Below, in pieces: positions 51,693 to 60,296 of a DNA stretch of 64,000 nt. Made by a program: the position numbers and the translations under genes. Position 1 is the stretch's first letter, and the number at the start of each line of letters is the position of its first letter. The stretch lies in NCBI RefSeq assembly GCF_001921215.1, contig NZ_MSIF01000019.1:103459-167458 (forward strand), written 5' to 3'. The stretch comes from Actinophytocola xinjiangensis (GTDB taxonomy: Bacteria > Actinomycetota > Actinomycetes > Mycobacteriales > Pseudonocardiaceae). The notes beneath the pieces are model-generated. The model worked only from the letters and a program-made list of their open reading frames with translations, did no database searches and was not told the DNA's origin.

Positions 51693-51772
51693 GGTGACCC
51701 TCCTTAGAGAGGTTGCCTCCGTCCGGTTGACAGTACTCCCTAATGACCTTGTATTGAAGGATCCTTACTGGC
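51693..51772. promoter_or_regulatory. Divergent spacer with TTGACA-like promoter
   Basis: The 80-bp spacer between the two small genes carries TTGACA at 51727-51732, with a weak -10-like TGTATT 17 bases later, reading toward the 55-residue gene. The opposite strand offers TTCAAT and TACTGT 17 bases apart toward the Cys-rich peptide. Both are only pattern matches. Confidence 0.35.
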
Positions 51773-51940
51773 ATGAGTAACGAACTGGTCCCCGGGGTGA
51801 TATCCGGCTACGTGGACGCTGACTGTCAGTGGACCTACAGCGTCTGGAACGGGGCCGAATGGGTGGACGTCGGCCGTGATCGCGCCGACGCCCTGAAGGC
51901 GGCGACACGCATTCCCGCTCCCCGTCGAACTCCTGACTGA
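51773..51940 (+). CDS. 55-residue small hypothetical protein
   Basis: The short ORF starts at ATG 51773 and encodes 55 residues: an N-terminal part with aromatic residues (GYVDADCQWTYSVWNGAEW) and a basic, Pro-rich C-terminal part. Its third positions are about 72% G+C, well above the surrounding non-coding sequence, supporting coding. The Shine-Dalgarno is weak. It is divergent from the Cys-rich peptide and may share its promoter region. No family was recognised. Confidence 0.45.
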   Translation: MSNELVPGVISGYVDADCQWTYSVWNGAEWVDVGRDRADALKAATRIPAPRRTPD

Positions 51941-52168
51941 TCTGTCCGTCCACAATGGACCAATAACGACCCGTCCGACGCACGGCCCGATGATTCTTTC
52001 GCGGAATTCTTTTCGCCGGCCATCCGGATATCGCGGGCGCACCGCCGGACGCCGGACACGCCCGCGTCCACCGCCCCCGCGCCGGTCGCCCGGGCCCCCG
52101 GGCTGACCTGCGCCGACGGCTCGAACGGGCATTCGAAACCAGGTGCGGGAACGGCGTTGGTGGTCGGG

Positions 52169-53797
52169 GTGACGAAGAGTCAACAATGGACGCCGTACGC
52201 TGGCCAGGTGGTCGCCCCCGCTCTCTCGCCGGAACCGCCGGCGTTGTCCGACGAACCGGACCAGCCCCCGGCGCGCAGGCACGTCCTGCCCGGGGTGCTC
52301 CTGCGCTCAGCCATCGCCGCCTCGGCGGGATTCCTGCTGTACCTGTCCGGGCCGCCGCGCACGTTGTGGTGGCTGGCCCCGATCGCCTTCGCGGCGCTCG
52401 CGCTGGTCGTGTACGGCCGTCGCACACGGGCCGGATTCGGTTACGGACTGTGGTTCGGTCTGGGCTACATGGTCCCGCTGCTCGCCTGGACGGGCGTGTT
52501 CGTCGGCCCGGTCGCCTGGCTGCCGCTGAGCGCGGCCGAGGGCCTGCTGGTGGCACTGTCCGGTGCCGCGCTGGCCGTGGTCATGCGTCTGCCCGCCTGG
52601 CCGGTCTGGGGCGCGCTGCTGTGGGTGGCCGGCGAGGTACTGCGCTGGCTGTTTCCCTTCGGCGGGTTCCCCTGGGGCAACATCGCGTTCACCCAGCCCG
52701 ACGGGATCTACCTACCGCTGGCCAGTGTCGCCGGCACCCCGCTGATCGCCTTCGCCGTCACCCTCACCGGCTTCGGCGCCGCCGCGCTGATCCGCCGGGT
52801 CGTCGTGGACCGGAAGCGGACCGTGCGTGAGGTGCTCGCGCCGGCCCTGGCCACGGTCCTGCCGGTCGCGGCCGCCTTCGGCGCGCTCCCGCTGGTCGGC
52901 ACCGACGCCAACGACGGCACGGCGGTCGTGGCCATCGTGCAGGGCAACGTGCCGCGCGCCGGCCTGGACTTCAACTCCCAGCGCCGCGCCGTGCTGGACA
53001 ACCACGTCGAACGCACCGAGCGACTGGCCCGCGACGTCGCCGCCGGCCGCGAGGAGCAGCCGGACCTGGTGATCTGGCCGGAGAACTCCTCGGACATCGA
53101 CCCCTACCGCAACGCCGACGCCTGGGCGGGCATCGAACGGGCGGCCAGGGCGATCGACGCGCCGATCGCGGTCGGCTCGGTGCTCATCGGCGACGACGAC
53201 CTGCCGCGCAACACCATGCTGCTGTGGGACCCCGAACGCGGCCCGGTCGAGCAGTACACCAAGCGCAAGCTCCAGCCCTTCGGCGAGACCATGCCGTGGC
53301 GCTCGTTCTTCCGGATCTTCACCTCGACGGTCGACCGGGCCGGCCGGTTCGTGCCGGGCGACAAGCCCGTCGTGTTCTCCATGGCCAACGCCAAGGTGGG
53401 CCTGGCGACCTGCTACGAGGTGGCGTTCAACGACGTGGTGCGCGAGTCGGCGGAGGGCACGAACCTGTTGGCCGTGCCGACCAACAACGCCACCTTCGGC
53501 CACTCGGAGATGACCTACCAGCAGCTGGCGATGGACCGGGTGCGCGCGGTGGAGCACGGCCGCACCGTGGTCGTGTCTGCCACCAGCGGGGTCAGCGCGT
53601 TCGTGCGTCCCGACGGCTCGGTCAGCCAGGCGACGGGCATGTTCACCGACGCCGCTCCGGTCGAGCGGGTGGCGTTACGGTCAACGACTACGCTGTCCGA
53701 TCGACTCGGTTCGAGCCCGGAGTGGGTCATGGCGCTCGCCGGACTCGCCGCGCTGGCCACCGCGATCGTCACCCGGCGCCGCGCACGCACCAAGTAG
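52169..53797 (+). CDS. lnt: Apolipoprotein N-acyltransferase
   Basis: The roughly 542-residue protein has six or more N-terminal membrane helices and a C-terminal nitrilase domain with the Lnt triad: Glu in VIWPENSS, Lys in KRKLQPFGE and Cys in GLATCYEVAF. It adds the third acyl chain to lipoproteins at the outer face of the membrane. The N-terminal 50 residues are Pro-rich and cytoplasmic. The start is uncertain: TTG 52157, GTG 52160 and GTG 52169 are all in frame. The polyprenol-phosphate mannose synthase gene follows 45 bp later. In mycobacteria these two activities are fused as Ppm1; here they are separate proteins in one operon. Confidence 0.9.
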   Translation: MTKSQQWTPYAGQVVAPALSPEPPALSDEPDQPPARRHVLPGVLLRSAIAASAGFLLYLSGPPRTLWWLAPIAFAALALVVYGRRTRAGFGYGLWFGLGYMVPLLAWTGVFVGPVAWLPLSAAEGLLVALSGAALAVVMRLPAWPVWGALLWVAGEVLRWLFPFGGFPWGNIAFTQPDGIYLPLASVAGTPLIAFAVTLTGFGAAALIRRVVVDRKRTVREVLAPALATVLPVAAAFGALPLVGTDANDGTAVVAIVQGNVPRAGLDFNSQRRAVLDNHVERTERLARDVAAGREEQPDLVIWPENSSDIDPYRNADAWAGIERAARAIDAPIAVGSVLIGDDDLPRNTMLLWDPERGPVEQYTKRKLQPFGETMPWRSFFRIFTSTVDRAGRFVPGDKPVVFSMANAKVGLATCYEVAFNDVVRESAEGTNLLAVPTNNATFGHSEMTYQQLAMDRVRAVEHGRTVVVSATSGVSAFVRPDGSVSQATGMFTDAAPVERVALRSTTTLSDRLGSSPEWVMALAGLAALATAIVTRRRARTK

Positions 53798-53842
53798 CCA
53801 CGACGTATCCGGCGCACGCGCCGACGAGGAGGAGAACGACGC

Positions 53843-54601
53843 ATGGCAGACCAGCTCGAGCCGGTGCTGGTGGTGATCCCGACGTACAACGAGCGGGACA
53901 ACGTCGAGCCGATCGTGGCCCGGCTGCACGCCGCGCTGCCGACGGCGCACGTCCTGGTGGTCGACGACGGCAGCCCGGACGGCACCGGCGAGATCGCCGA
54001 CGAGCTGGCCAAGGCCGACTCGGCCGGCCGCGTGCACGTGATGCATCGCACGGAGAAGAACGGGCTGGGCGCGGCCTACGTCGCCGGCTTCCACTGGGGG
54101 CTTGAGCGGGACTACGCGGTGCTGGTGGAGATGGACGCCGACGGCTCGCACGCCCCGGAGGACCTGCCCCGGCTGCTGGACGCGCTCGGCGACGCCGACC
54201 TGGTGATCGGCTCCCGCTGGGTGCCCGGTGGGAAGGTGATCAACTGGCCGGTGCAGCGCCAGGTCCTGTCCCGGGGGGCGAACTTCTACTCGCGGATGGC
54301 GCTGGGCGCGAAGGTGAAGGACATCACGGCCGGCTTCCGCGCCTACCGGCGTGAGGCGCTGGAGAAGATCCGGATCGACAACGTCGCCTCCCAGGGCTAC
54401 TGCTTCCAGATCGACCTGGCCTGGCGCACCATCGAGGCCGGGTTCACGGTGGTCGAGGTGCCGATCACGTTCACCGAGCGGGAGCGCGGCCAGTCGAAGA
54501 TGAGCAGCGACATCATCCGCGAGGCGCTGATCCGGGTGACCAAGTGGGGGCTGCGGCGACGGGGCACCCAGGTCCGTTCGCTGTTCACCAAGCGTCCGTG
54601 A
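53843..54601 (+). CDS. ppm1: Polyprenol monophosphomannose synthase
   Basis: The 252-residue protein is a GT-A glycosyltransferase (GT2/DPM1-like): [47 protein letters not shown] (DxD) and the C-terminal [13 protein letters not shown]. It transfers mannose from GDP-mannose to polyprenol phosphate for lipoglycan and glycoprotein assembly. It lacks membrane helices. The ATG has GAGGAGGAG upstream. It is co-directional with lnt and is followed by a strong bidirectional hairpin. Confidence 0.93.
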   Translation: MADQLEPVLVVIPTYNERDNVEPIVARLHAALPTAHVLVVDDGSPDGTGEIADELAKADSAGRVHVMHRTEKNGLGAAYVAGFHWGLERDYAVLVEMDADGSHAPEDLPRLLDALGDADLVIGSRWVPGGKVINWPVQRQVLSRGANFYSRMALGAKVKDITAGFRAYRREALEKIRIDNVASQGYCFQIDLAWRTIEAGFTVVEVPITFTERERGQSKMSSDIIREALIRVTKWGLRRRGTQVRSLFTKRP

Positions 54602-54603
54602 CG

Positions 54604-54645
54604 GTGAATGCCCCGTCGGGACGAGGTCCCGGACGGGGCATTCAC
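54604..54645. terminator. Long bidirectional hairpin between ppm1 and rbpA
   Basis: Perfect 14-bp arms GTGAATGCCCCGTC (54604-54617) and GACGGGGCATTCAC (54632-54645) continue inward as GGGAC/GTCCC with a single-base bulge and a 3-base loop, 19 paired bases in all. It lies between convergent genes and should stop both. Confidence 0.88.
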
Positions 54646-54671
54646 GGTGATCGGTGCGGTGGTCGGTTCGC

Positions 54672-55016
54672 TCAGGCGGAGCGGCTGCGGCGCACCTTCA
54701 GCTCCTGCAGGCGCTCGGCCAGCAGGTCCTCCAGCTCGGGGATGCTGCGGCGTTCGAGCAGCATGTCCCAGTGCGTCCTGGGCGGCTTCACCTTCTTGGT
54801 CTCCGGCTCGGTGCCGTCGATCAGTTTGGACACGGTGCCGTGGAGGCGGCACTCCCACATCGCCGGGACCTCGGCGTCGTCGGAGAAGGGGACCTCGAAC
54901 TCGTGGTCCTTGGGGCACGCGTACCGGATGGTGCGGCGTGGGGCGAGATCGTGGTTGCGGTCTGTCTCGTAGCTGACCGCGCCAAGTCGGCTTCCACGGA
55001 GTACACGGTCGGCCAT
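54672..55016 (-). CDS. rbpA: RNA polymerase-binding protein RbpA
   Basis: The 114-residue protein is RbpA: RVLRGSRLGAVSYETDRNHDLA at the N-terminus, a zinc-knuckle-like core with TIRYACPKDHEFEVPF and WECRLHG, and the sigma-interaction helix RTHWDMLLERRSIPELE. It binds RNA polymerase and group 1/2 sigma factors in actinobacteria and affects transcription initiation and rifampicin response. The ATG at 55016 has AAAGGA eight bases upstream. A SigR/SigH-like promoter pattern lies about 120 bp upstream on this strand. Confidence 0.96.
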   Translation of the reverse strand: MADRVLRGSRLGAVSYETDRNHDLAPRRTIRYACPKDHEFEVPFSDDAEVPAMWECRLHGTVSKLIDGTEPETKKVKPPRTHWDMLLERRSIPELEDLLAERLQELKVRRSRSA

Positions 55017-55137
55017 CGCGACGTCCTTTCGTTCGGCTCCCGCTCCAGCTGGAGCCAGGGTCATGCTTACCAAGAGCAACGCCCGGCCGCCACGATTCGT
55101 TCCCGCCCGCCGCGTCCGGTTGCTCAGGGTGACCTAC

Positions 55138-55161
55138 AACATCCCTCCAACTCAAGTTTCC
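55138..55161 (-). promoter_or_regulatory. SigR/SigH-type promoter pattern upstream of rbpA
   Basis: On the minus strand GGAA (55161-55158) is followed by 17 bases and GTT (55140-55138), matching the GGAA-N17/19-GTT pattern of thiol-stress sigma factors SigR/SigH. In Streptomyces rbpA is known to belong to the SigR regulon, so the match is credible; it is only a pattern match. Confidence 0.4.
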
Positions 55162-55259
55162 ACCGAGTAGACGCGCCGCGAACCGGTTCGTGACGCGCGC
55201 GTCTCCCGATTAGTCGCCAGCATCGCCCACTTGGGGGATCGCCCTGGTCGAGTTGGCCC

Positions 55260-56003
55260 TCAGGTCAGCTGGAGCTGACCGTGTGCCGCCACACTAGGCC
55301 CCAGGTCACCCAGGCGGAAGTGCCGACGACACAGAACCTGGTAACGCACAGTAGTTGTGGCGACCACAGAGTGAAGATCACGTTCCGTATCGTCGGTATC
55401 GGCGACCAGAACCGTGTTTCCGTCACGCACGACGTCACCGTCCTGGACCCGGGCGTTGAACCGGGCCGGCAGACCGCACCAACACAGCACGTCCACCTGG
55501 ACCGGCTGCAGCTCGTCGGCCAGTTCGAACAGCCGCCGCGACCCGGGGAACAGCCGGCTGCGGAAGTCGGTGGCGATGCCGAAGCAGTACACGTCGACCT
55601 GAACGTCGTCAGCCAACTCGGCGAGCTGATCCACCTGATCGGGGGTGAGGAACTGCGCCTCGTCCACGATCACGTAGTCCACGCGGTCCCCGCAGGCCCA
55701 CCGCTGCCGCACCAGGTCCCGCAGGTCCACCTCGACGTGCACCTCGATCGCGGTGCGGGTGATCCCGATCCGGCTGGAGATCTGTGGCTTGCCCGACCGG
55801 TCCAGGTGCACCAGCAGCAGCCCCCGCCGGCCCTGGCGGGCCTGGTTGTGATCGACCTGCAACGCCAGCGTGGACTTCCCGCAGTCCATCGGGCCGTAGT
55901 AGAAACGCAGGTGCCCCACCACGGGGACGGCCCGCCGCGACCCGGCGGCGGGCACCGAGGACAGCGCGTCGGTCGGGTCGGCGAAGTTCGGCGTCGGCTC
56001 CAC
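55260..56003 (-). CDS. tdk: Thymidine kinase
   Basis: The 247-residue protein has a P-loop GPMDCGKST (37-45), catalytic VDEAQFLT (Glu115) and a zinc-binding lasso (Cys pairs in VLCWCGLPARF and the later VLCRRHFRL). It phosphorylates thymidine for salvage. Compared with family members it has an N-terminal extension of about 30 residues before HLRFYYGP. The start is a GTG at 56003 and the stop is at 55260. It precedes a 243-bp gap containing no recognised gene. Confidence 0.93.
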   Translation of the reverse strand: MEPTPNFADPTDALSSVPAAGSRRAVPVVGHLRFYYGPMDCGKSTLALQVDHNQARQGRRGLLLVHLDRSGKPQISSRIGITRTAIEVHVEVDLRDLVRQRWACGDRVDYVIVDEAQFLTPDQVDQLAELADDVQVDVYCFGIATDFRSRLFPGSRRLFELADELQPVQVDVLCWCGLPARFNARVQDGDVVRDGNTVLVADTDDTERDLHSVVATTTVRYQVLCRRHFRLGDLGPSVAAHGQLQLT

Positions 56004-56017
56004 GTTCGGGACCCTAT

Positions 56018-57445
56018 CTACACGACCGTGGGCTCTTGGTTGCCGGCTGCCCGGATGGCCTTGCGAACGGGCAGGAAGTACAGCAGCACGAGCCCGACCA
56101 GGAAGAAGATCACCATCGAGATGATCGCCGGTCGGAACGAGCCGGTCGCGCCGGCCACCCCGGCGAAGATCACCGGCCCGGCGATCTCACCCACCCGCTC
56201 ACCGATCTGGTAGATCGAGAAGTACTGCGCCTCCCGCCCGCGCGGGACCAGCTGGCTGAACAGCGACCGCGACAGCGCGTTGGTGCCACCGAGCACCAGC
56301 CCGATGCCCACCGCGAGCCCGTAGAACTGCAGCTGCTGGCCGGCCTCGACGAAGTACGCGGCGCCGATGACCAGCACCCACACCGCGAGGCTGATCATGA
56401 TCGTGCGTTTGGTGCCCAGCCGGCTGGCCAGCCAGCCGTGCGCCAGCCCGCCGAAGAACGCGATGAACTGGACGATCAGGATCGTCACGATCAGCACGTC
56501 CTCGTCGAACTTCAGCTCCTCGCGCCCGTACTGGGCCGACACGTTGGCGACCGTGGAGATCCCGTCGGTGTAGATCAGGTAGATGCCCAGGAACGCCAGT
56601 GTCAGCGGGTAGGCCCGCGCGGCCCGCAGGGTCTCACCGAGTTCCCGGAACCCGGCCACCAGTACCGACCCGGCGCCGTGCTCGGTGCCGTGGGGTCGCT
56701 GGTGGGTGCGCAGCGCGCGCAGCGGGATGATCGCGAACCCGGCCCACCACACCGCGGAGATGACGAAGATCAGCCGCACGGCCGTCGACTCGGCCATGCC
56801 GAGGCTGTCGTGGAACAGGTAGATCATCAGTTGCAGCAGCAGCGCGACACCGCCGCCGAGGTAGCCGAAGGCCCAGCCCCTGGTGGAGAGCCGGTCGCGT
56901 TCGTCGGCGGTCGCGATCTCCGGGATGAACGCGTAGTACACGACCACCGAGGTGCCGTACCCGAGGTTGCCGAGCACGAAGAACAGGACCCCCAGGCCCC
57001 AGTTGCCGTCGGAGACCAGGCCGAGCGCGGCGGTGGCCAGCGCGCCGCCGAAGGCGAAGGTGGCCAGGATCCGCCGCTTGTTCTGGGTGCGGTCGGAGAT
57101 CGCGCCGACCAGCGGCACGACGAGCACGTGCACGATGGCGGCCAGGGCGAGCAGGTAGCCCCACATCGAGCCGGCCTGCACGTGCCAGCCGAGGACGTCG
57201 ATCTGGCAGTTGATCAGCGTGCTGTCCTGGCCGTCGGTCCCGAGACAGGGTCGTGGCCCGTTGAGCGCGGTGTTCGCCTTCGCCGAGTCGGTCGCGACGG
57301 CCACCAGGTAGTTGGAGCCGAACACGGTGACCACCGAGGTGGGGAACACCGAGTTGGCCCAGTCGTACCAGACCCAGCCGCGTTGTTCGCGCCGCCGTTC
57401 GGGCGCACTGCCGACCATCTCCGCGCCCTCGTCCACGACACTCAT
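56018..57445 (-). CDS. MFS transporter (UMF1/Atg22-like)
   Basis: The 475-residue protein has about twelve membrane helices. The N-terminal RRREQRGWVWYDWANSVFPTSVVTVFGSNYL is the hallmark of the UMF1/BtlA-Atg22-like family. A large loop with two Cys (CLGTDGQDSTLINC) separates helices 1 and 2. The substrate is unknown; related fungal proteins export amino acids. The ATG has GGAGG four bases upstream. It ends 14 bp from the thymidine kinase start, so the two may be one operon. A 159-bp divergent spacer leads to the Rpf-like gene. Confidence 0.88.
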   Translation of the reverse strand: MSVVDEGAEMVGSAPERRREQRGWVWYDWANSVFPTSVVTVFGSNYLVAVATDSAKANTALNGPRPCLGTDGQDSTLINCQIDVLGWHVQAGSMWGYLLALAAIVHVLVVPLVGAISDRTQNKRRILATFAFGGALATAALGLVSDGNWGLGVLFFVLGNLGYGTSVVVYYAFIPEIATADERDRLSTRGWAFGYLGGGVALLLQLMIYLFHDSLGMAESTAVRLIFVISAVWWAGFAIIPLRALRTHQRPHGTEHGAGSVLVAGFRELGETLRAARAYPLTLAFLGIYLIYTDGISTVANVSAQYGREELKFDEDVLIVTILIVQFIAFFGGLAHGWLASRLGTKRTIMISLAVWVLVIGAAYFVEAGQQLQFYGLAVGIGLVLGGTNALSRSLFSQLVPRGREAQYFSIYQIGERVGEIAGPVIFAGVAGATGSFRPAIISMVIFFLVGLVLLYFLPVRKAIRAAGNQEPTVV

Positions 57446-57604
57446 CGTTCCTCCAACTGGGGGGTGGCACGCGGACCTTATCGGTCACACCAGGCCCGGC
57501 GGGGCGGCATATCGACAACGAAAAGTGACTGCGGTGACTCTCGGGGACACTGTGGTCACTGTTGCGGTTGTGACGCCTGGGAATGCCACTTACCGTGACT
57601 GATC

Positions 57605-58231
57605 ATGAGCGGAGAACGGTGGGGTGCGCGAGGTCTGGCGCTGTTGCTGCTGGTGGGGGCGGTCGTTGTCGGCGGGCCGGCCGCGAGCGCCGATCCGTCC
57701 TCTCAGGATTGGGAGACGTTGCGCCAGTGCGAGTCCAGCGGGCGGTACGACGTGGTCGCCTCCGGCGGGTACTACGGGGCCTACCAGTTCGACCTGGCGA
57801 CCTGGCGCAGCGTGGGAGGCGCGGGATATCCGCACGAGGCGACACCGGAAGAGCAGGACTACCGGGCGCTGTACCTGTATCGCATGCGGGGTTGGCAGCC
57901 GTGGACCTGCGCCGGTCTGCACGGGCTGAGCGAGGACGCCGATGCCGGAAGCGAGCGTGTTCCGTCCTATGCGGAGTCGGCCTACATCGGGGGTGCGGCG
58001 CCGGCGTGGCCGGGGGTGGCGTTCGAGTACGGGGACTGTCACAGCGGGTTGCGGGTGTGGCAGTTGCGGATGAACACCTACGGGTTCGATTTCGCGGGGA
58101 CCGGGTGTTACTACGAGGAGACGCGGGTGGCTGTTCTGGCTGTGCAGCGGGCCAACGGGATCACGGAGTCCGGGGTGTTGGGGCCGTTGACCTGGCGCGC
58201 GGCCTGGGAGGGCGTGTCGGTGTCGCCCTGA
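57605..58231 (+). CDS. Secreted Rpf-like transglycosylase with peptidoglycan-binding domain
   Basis: The 208-residue protein has a signal peptide (VVVGGPAASADPS). A resuscitation-promoting-factor-type domain follows (WETLRQCESSGRYDV, catalytic Glu in CESSGRY, then GGYYGAYQFDLATWRSVGG). The C-terminal half (about 130-208) has a peptidoglycan-binding-like repeat (VWQLRMNTYGFDFAG; AVLAVQRANGITESGVLGPLTW). It probably cleaves cell-wall glycan strands. Two Cys pairs suggest disulfides. The ATG at 57605 is the first gene after the divergent MFS transporter. Confidence 0.9.
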   Translation: MSGERWGARGLALLLLVGAVVVGGPAASADPSSQDWETLRQCESSGRYDVVASGGYYGAYQFDLATWRSVGGAGYPHEATPEEQDYRALYLYRMRGWQPWTCAGLHGLSEDADAGSERVPSYAESAYIGGAAPAWPGVAFEYGDCHSGLRVWQLRMNTYGFDFAGTGCYYEETRVAVLAVQRANGITESGVLGPLTWRAAWEGVSVSP

Positions 58232-58246
58232 GTGCCTTGCGGTGGG

Positions 58247-58924
58247 TCAGGCGCGTGTGCGGCGGCGGTGGTGGCGCGCGAGGGCGGCGGTGAGGGCGAG
58301 CAGCGCCAGGCCACCAGCTACGAGCAGTTCGATCGGTGGTCCGCCGGGGGTTTCGGGGGTGGGGGCGGCGGCCGTGGTGGTTGTGGGGCCGGGGTCGATG
58401 AGGGCTTGGGGTTCCTCGGGGTTGTAGCCCTCGGGGGCGGCGACCTGGGCGTTGTCGGTGGTGGGTGGGAAGCTGGGGCGCACGGTTCCCCAGTCGTGGG
58501 GGGCGCGGTGGGCGACCTCGCTGGGCATGATGTCGACCGTGCCGGGCACGGTGACCACGGCGACCAGCGGATCGGGCATCAGGGTCGAGTGTTCGGTCCC
58601 GATCTGCCATTCGCCGTCGTGGGGGAAGACGACTTCGGCTGAGTAGTGGCCTGCGGTGGCGCTTTCGGTGGCGGGGAACGTGACCCTCGTGGCGTCGTCG
58701 TCGGTCGCGGTCAGCGTTACCTCGCCCAGGTTTCCTGCCTTGATGGGGTACGAGCCGTGTTGGAGGACCCAGAAACCGAACGTGTAGGTCACGGCTCGCT
58801 CGATGTGCCCGGGGGGCGGGTCCAGCACCGTTTCCGACCAGCCGCCGGCGTGGGCCGGAGTGGTGGCCAGCAGCGCGGCGGCGAGCGCGGTCGCGGTGAT
58901 CACGAGGATTCGTCGCGTTCTCAT
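58247..58924 (-). CDS. Secreted YtkA/FixH-like domain protein with C-terminal membrane anchor
   Basis: The 225-residue protein has a signal peptide (TTPAHAGGW), then a beta-rich domain of about 110 residues (TVLDPPPGHIERAVTYTFG; TDDDATRVTFPATESAT; HDGEWQIGTEH) resembling YtkA/FixH-type modules. A Pro/Thr linker and one C-terminal transmembrane helix with a basic tail (ELLVAGGLALLALTAALAR) anchor it. No sortase motif is seen. It is divergent from a sigma-factor gene only about 100 bp away and may be one of its targets (inference). Function unknown. Confidence 0.8.
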   Translation of the reverse strand: MRTRRILVITATALAAALLATTPAHAGGWSETVLDPPPGHIERAVTYTFGFWVLQHGSYPIKAGNLGEVTLTATDDDATRVTFPATESATAGHYSAEVVFPHDGEWQIGTEHSTLMPDPLVAVVTVPGTVDIMPSEVAHRAPHDWGTVRPSFPPTTDNAQVAAPEGYNPEEPQALIDPGPTTTTAAAPTPETPGGPPIELLVAGGLALLALTAALARHHRRRTRA

Positions 58925-59020
58925 GTCATCGGTACACCGCCGGGCCGGGTCCGGTTCCAGAAAAACGTGGAACCGGGCGCGGCCCGGCGGTGTATCAACG
59001 GGTGGCCGAGGAGGACCGAC

Positions 59021-59584
59021 ACGGACAACCAGACACCGGACCACGACGCGGTGGCCAGCGCCCGCGCCGGCGACCGGGACGCCTACGCGCTCCTGGTCGC
59101 CCGCTACGGCGCGCTCGCCCACCGCACCGCCTACCTTCTCGGCGCGGGGGACGACGCCGAGGACGTGGTGCAGGAGGCGTTCGTGAAGGCCTACCGCGCG
59201 TTGCCCACCTTCCGCGACGGCGCCCCGTTCCGTCCCTGGCTGCTGCGGATCGTGGCCAACGAGACCAGCAACCTGCACCGCTCGACCCGACGGCGCCGGA
59301 CGCTGGAGTTGCGGCTGGTCGAACCGGACATCGATCCGGTGGTGCCGGAGCAGGTGGCGGTGAGCGCGGCCACCCGGGCGGCGGTGCTGGCGGCGGTCAA
59401 CACGCTGCCTGACCGGGACCGGCAGGTGCTGACCTGCCGGTACTTCCTCGACCTCACGGAGGCGGAGACGGCCGAGGTGCTCGCGTGGCCGCGTGGCTCG
59501 GTGAAGTCGCGGTTGTCGCGGGCGATTGTCAAATTGCGCCGGGTGTTGCCGGCGGGTCTGGCAAGGGAGGTGGCTGGTGACTGA
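59021..59584 (+). CDS. RNA polymerase ECF sigma factor
   Basis: The roughly 187-residue protein has sigma2 (YALLVARYGALAHRTAYLLG, DVVQEAFVKAYRALPTF, RPWLLRIVANETSNLHR) and sigma4 (LPDRDRQVLTCRYFLDLTEAE; WPRGSVKSRLSRAIVKLRR). The start is odd: a perfect AGGAGG (59009-59014) lies six bases before an ACG codon at 59021, where homologues usually begin. The first canonical in-frame start is GTG 59051, with no Shine-Dalgarno. Translation downstream is coupled to a membrane-anchored partner gene that overlaps the stop by eight bases. Confidence 0.85.
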   Translation, partial: TDNQTPDHDAVASARAGDRDAYALLVARYGALAHRTAYLLGAGDDAEDVVQEAFVKAYRALPTFRDGAPFRPWLLRIVANETSNLHRSTRRRRTLELRLVEPDIDPVVPEQVAVSAATRAAVLAAVNTLPDRDRQVLTCRYFLDLTEAETAEVLAWPRGSVKSRLSRAIVKLRRVLPAGLAREVAGD

Positions 59585-60296
59585 TCCGGTGACCGACGAC
59601 GTCCTGCGTGATCTCGGGGAGCACCTCCACGTTCCGGCTGGCCCGGATCCCGACGTCCTCGCTCTGGCGGTGCTGGGGCGGCTGGACGAGGTGCCTCGGC
59701 GGCCCCTGGTGGTGACGCGGCTGGTGGCGGCCGTGCTGGCGTTGCTGATCACGCTGGGGGTGGCGATGGCGGTGTCTCCTCGGGTCCGGGCCTCGGTGTT
59801 GGAGTTCCTGCGGGTCGGGGGAGTTGAGCTGAACCAGGCCCCGGCGCCGCCGTTGCCGTCGGGGCCGGAGCCGTTGCCCCAGGAGCGGACGGTGTCGTTG
59901 GATCTGGCACGTGACCAGGTCGGGTTTCCCCTTCGGGTGCCGGCCGCGCTCGGTGATCCGGACGCCGTTCAGCTGGCGGGGGAGCCGACCCGGGTGGTGT
60001 CGTTGATCTACGCGGGGGTGCGGGTGGACCAGTTCGCCGGCGGGCTGGACCCGATGTTCCGCAAGTTCCTCGGTGACGACGACGCCGAACCCACCACGGT
60101 CGACGGCTCACCGGCGGTGTGGCTGCCGGATCCGCACCCGGTGTTCTACCTCGACCGCGACGGCGTCAGCCACGAGCAGTCCGCGCGCCTGTCCGGCTCG
60201 ACGCTGGTGTGGGAACGCGACGACCTCACCTACCGTGTCGAGGGCGAGCTGACCCGTGAGCAGGCCGTGGCGATCGGTGAGTCGCTGGAGGACTAG
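59577..60296 (+). CDS. Single-pass membrane protein, probable anti-sigma factor partner
   Basis: The 239-residue protein has an N-terminal cytoplasmic segment (residues 1-45, DPVTDDVLRDLGEHLH), one transmembrane helix (LVVTRLVAAVLALLITLGVAMAV) and an extracytoplasmic beta-rich domain (SLDLARDQVGFPLRVPA, DPHPVFYLDRDG). This layout suits an anti-sigma factor, although the zinc anti-sigma motif is absent. The GTG at 59577 has GGGAGG seven bases upstream and overlaps the sigma factor stop by eight bases, so the genes are coupled. The sensed signal is unknown. Confidence 0.78.
   Translation: MTDPVTDDVLRDLGEHLHVPAGPDPDVLALAVLGRLDEVPRRPLVVTRLVAAVLALLITLGVAMAVSPRVRASVLEFLRVGGVELNQAPAPPLPSGPEPLPQERTVSLDLARDQVGFPLRVPAALGDPDAVQLAGEPTRVVSLIYAGVRVDQFAGGLDPMFRKFLGDDDAEPTTVDGSPAVWLPDPHPVFYLDRDGVSHEQSARLSGSTLVWERDDLTYRVEGELTREQAVAIGESLED

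Noticed and set aside
51374..51697. Plus-strand ORF (108 codons) with a GAGAGGGGGC site before an ATG
   Set aside because: Third positions are near 50% G+C, unlike real genes here, and it overlaps the better-supported Cys-rich peptide in antisense.
58990..59412. GTG-initiated ORF starting near 59002 in another frame, with the AGGAGG inside it
   Set aside because: Its translation is Arg/Gly-rich without motif; the sigma-factor frame has all sigma2 and sigma4 motifs.
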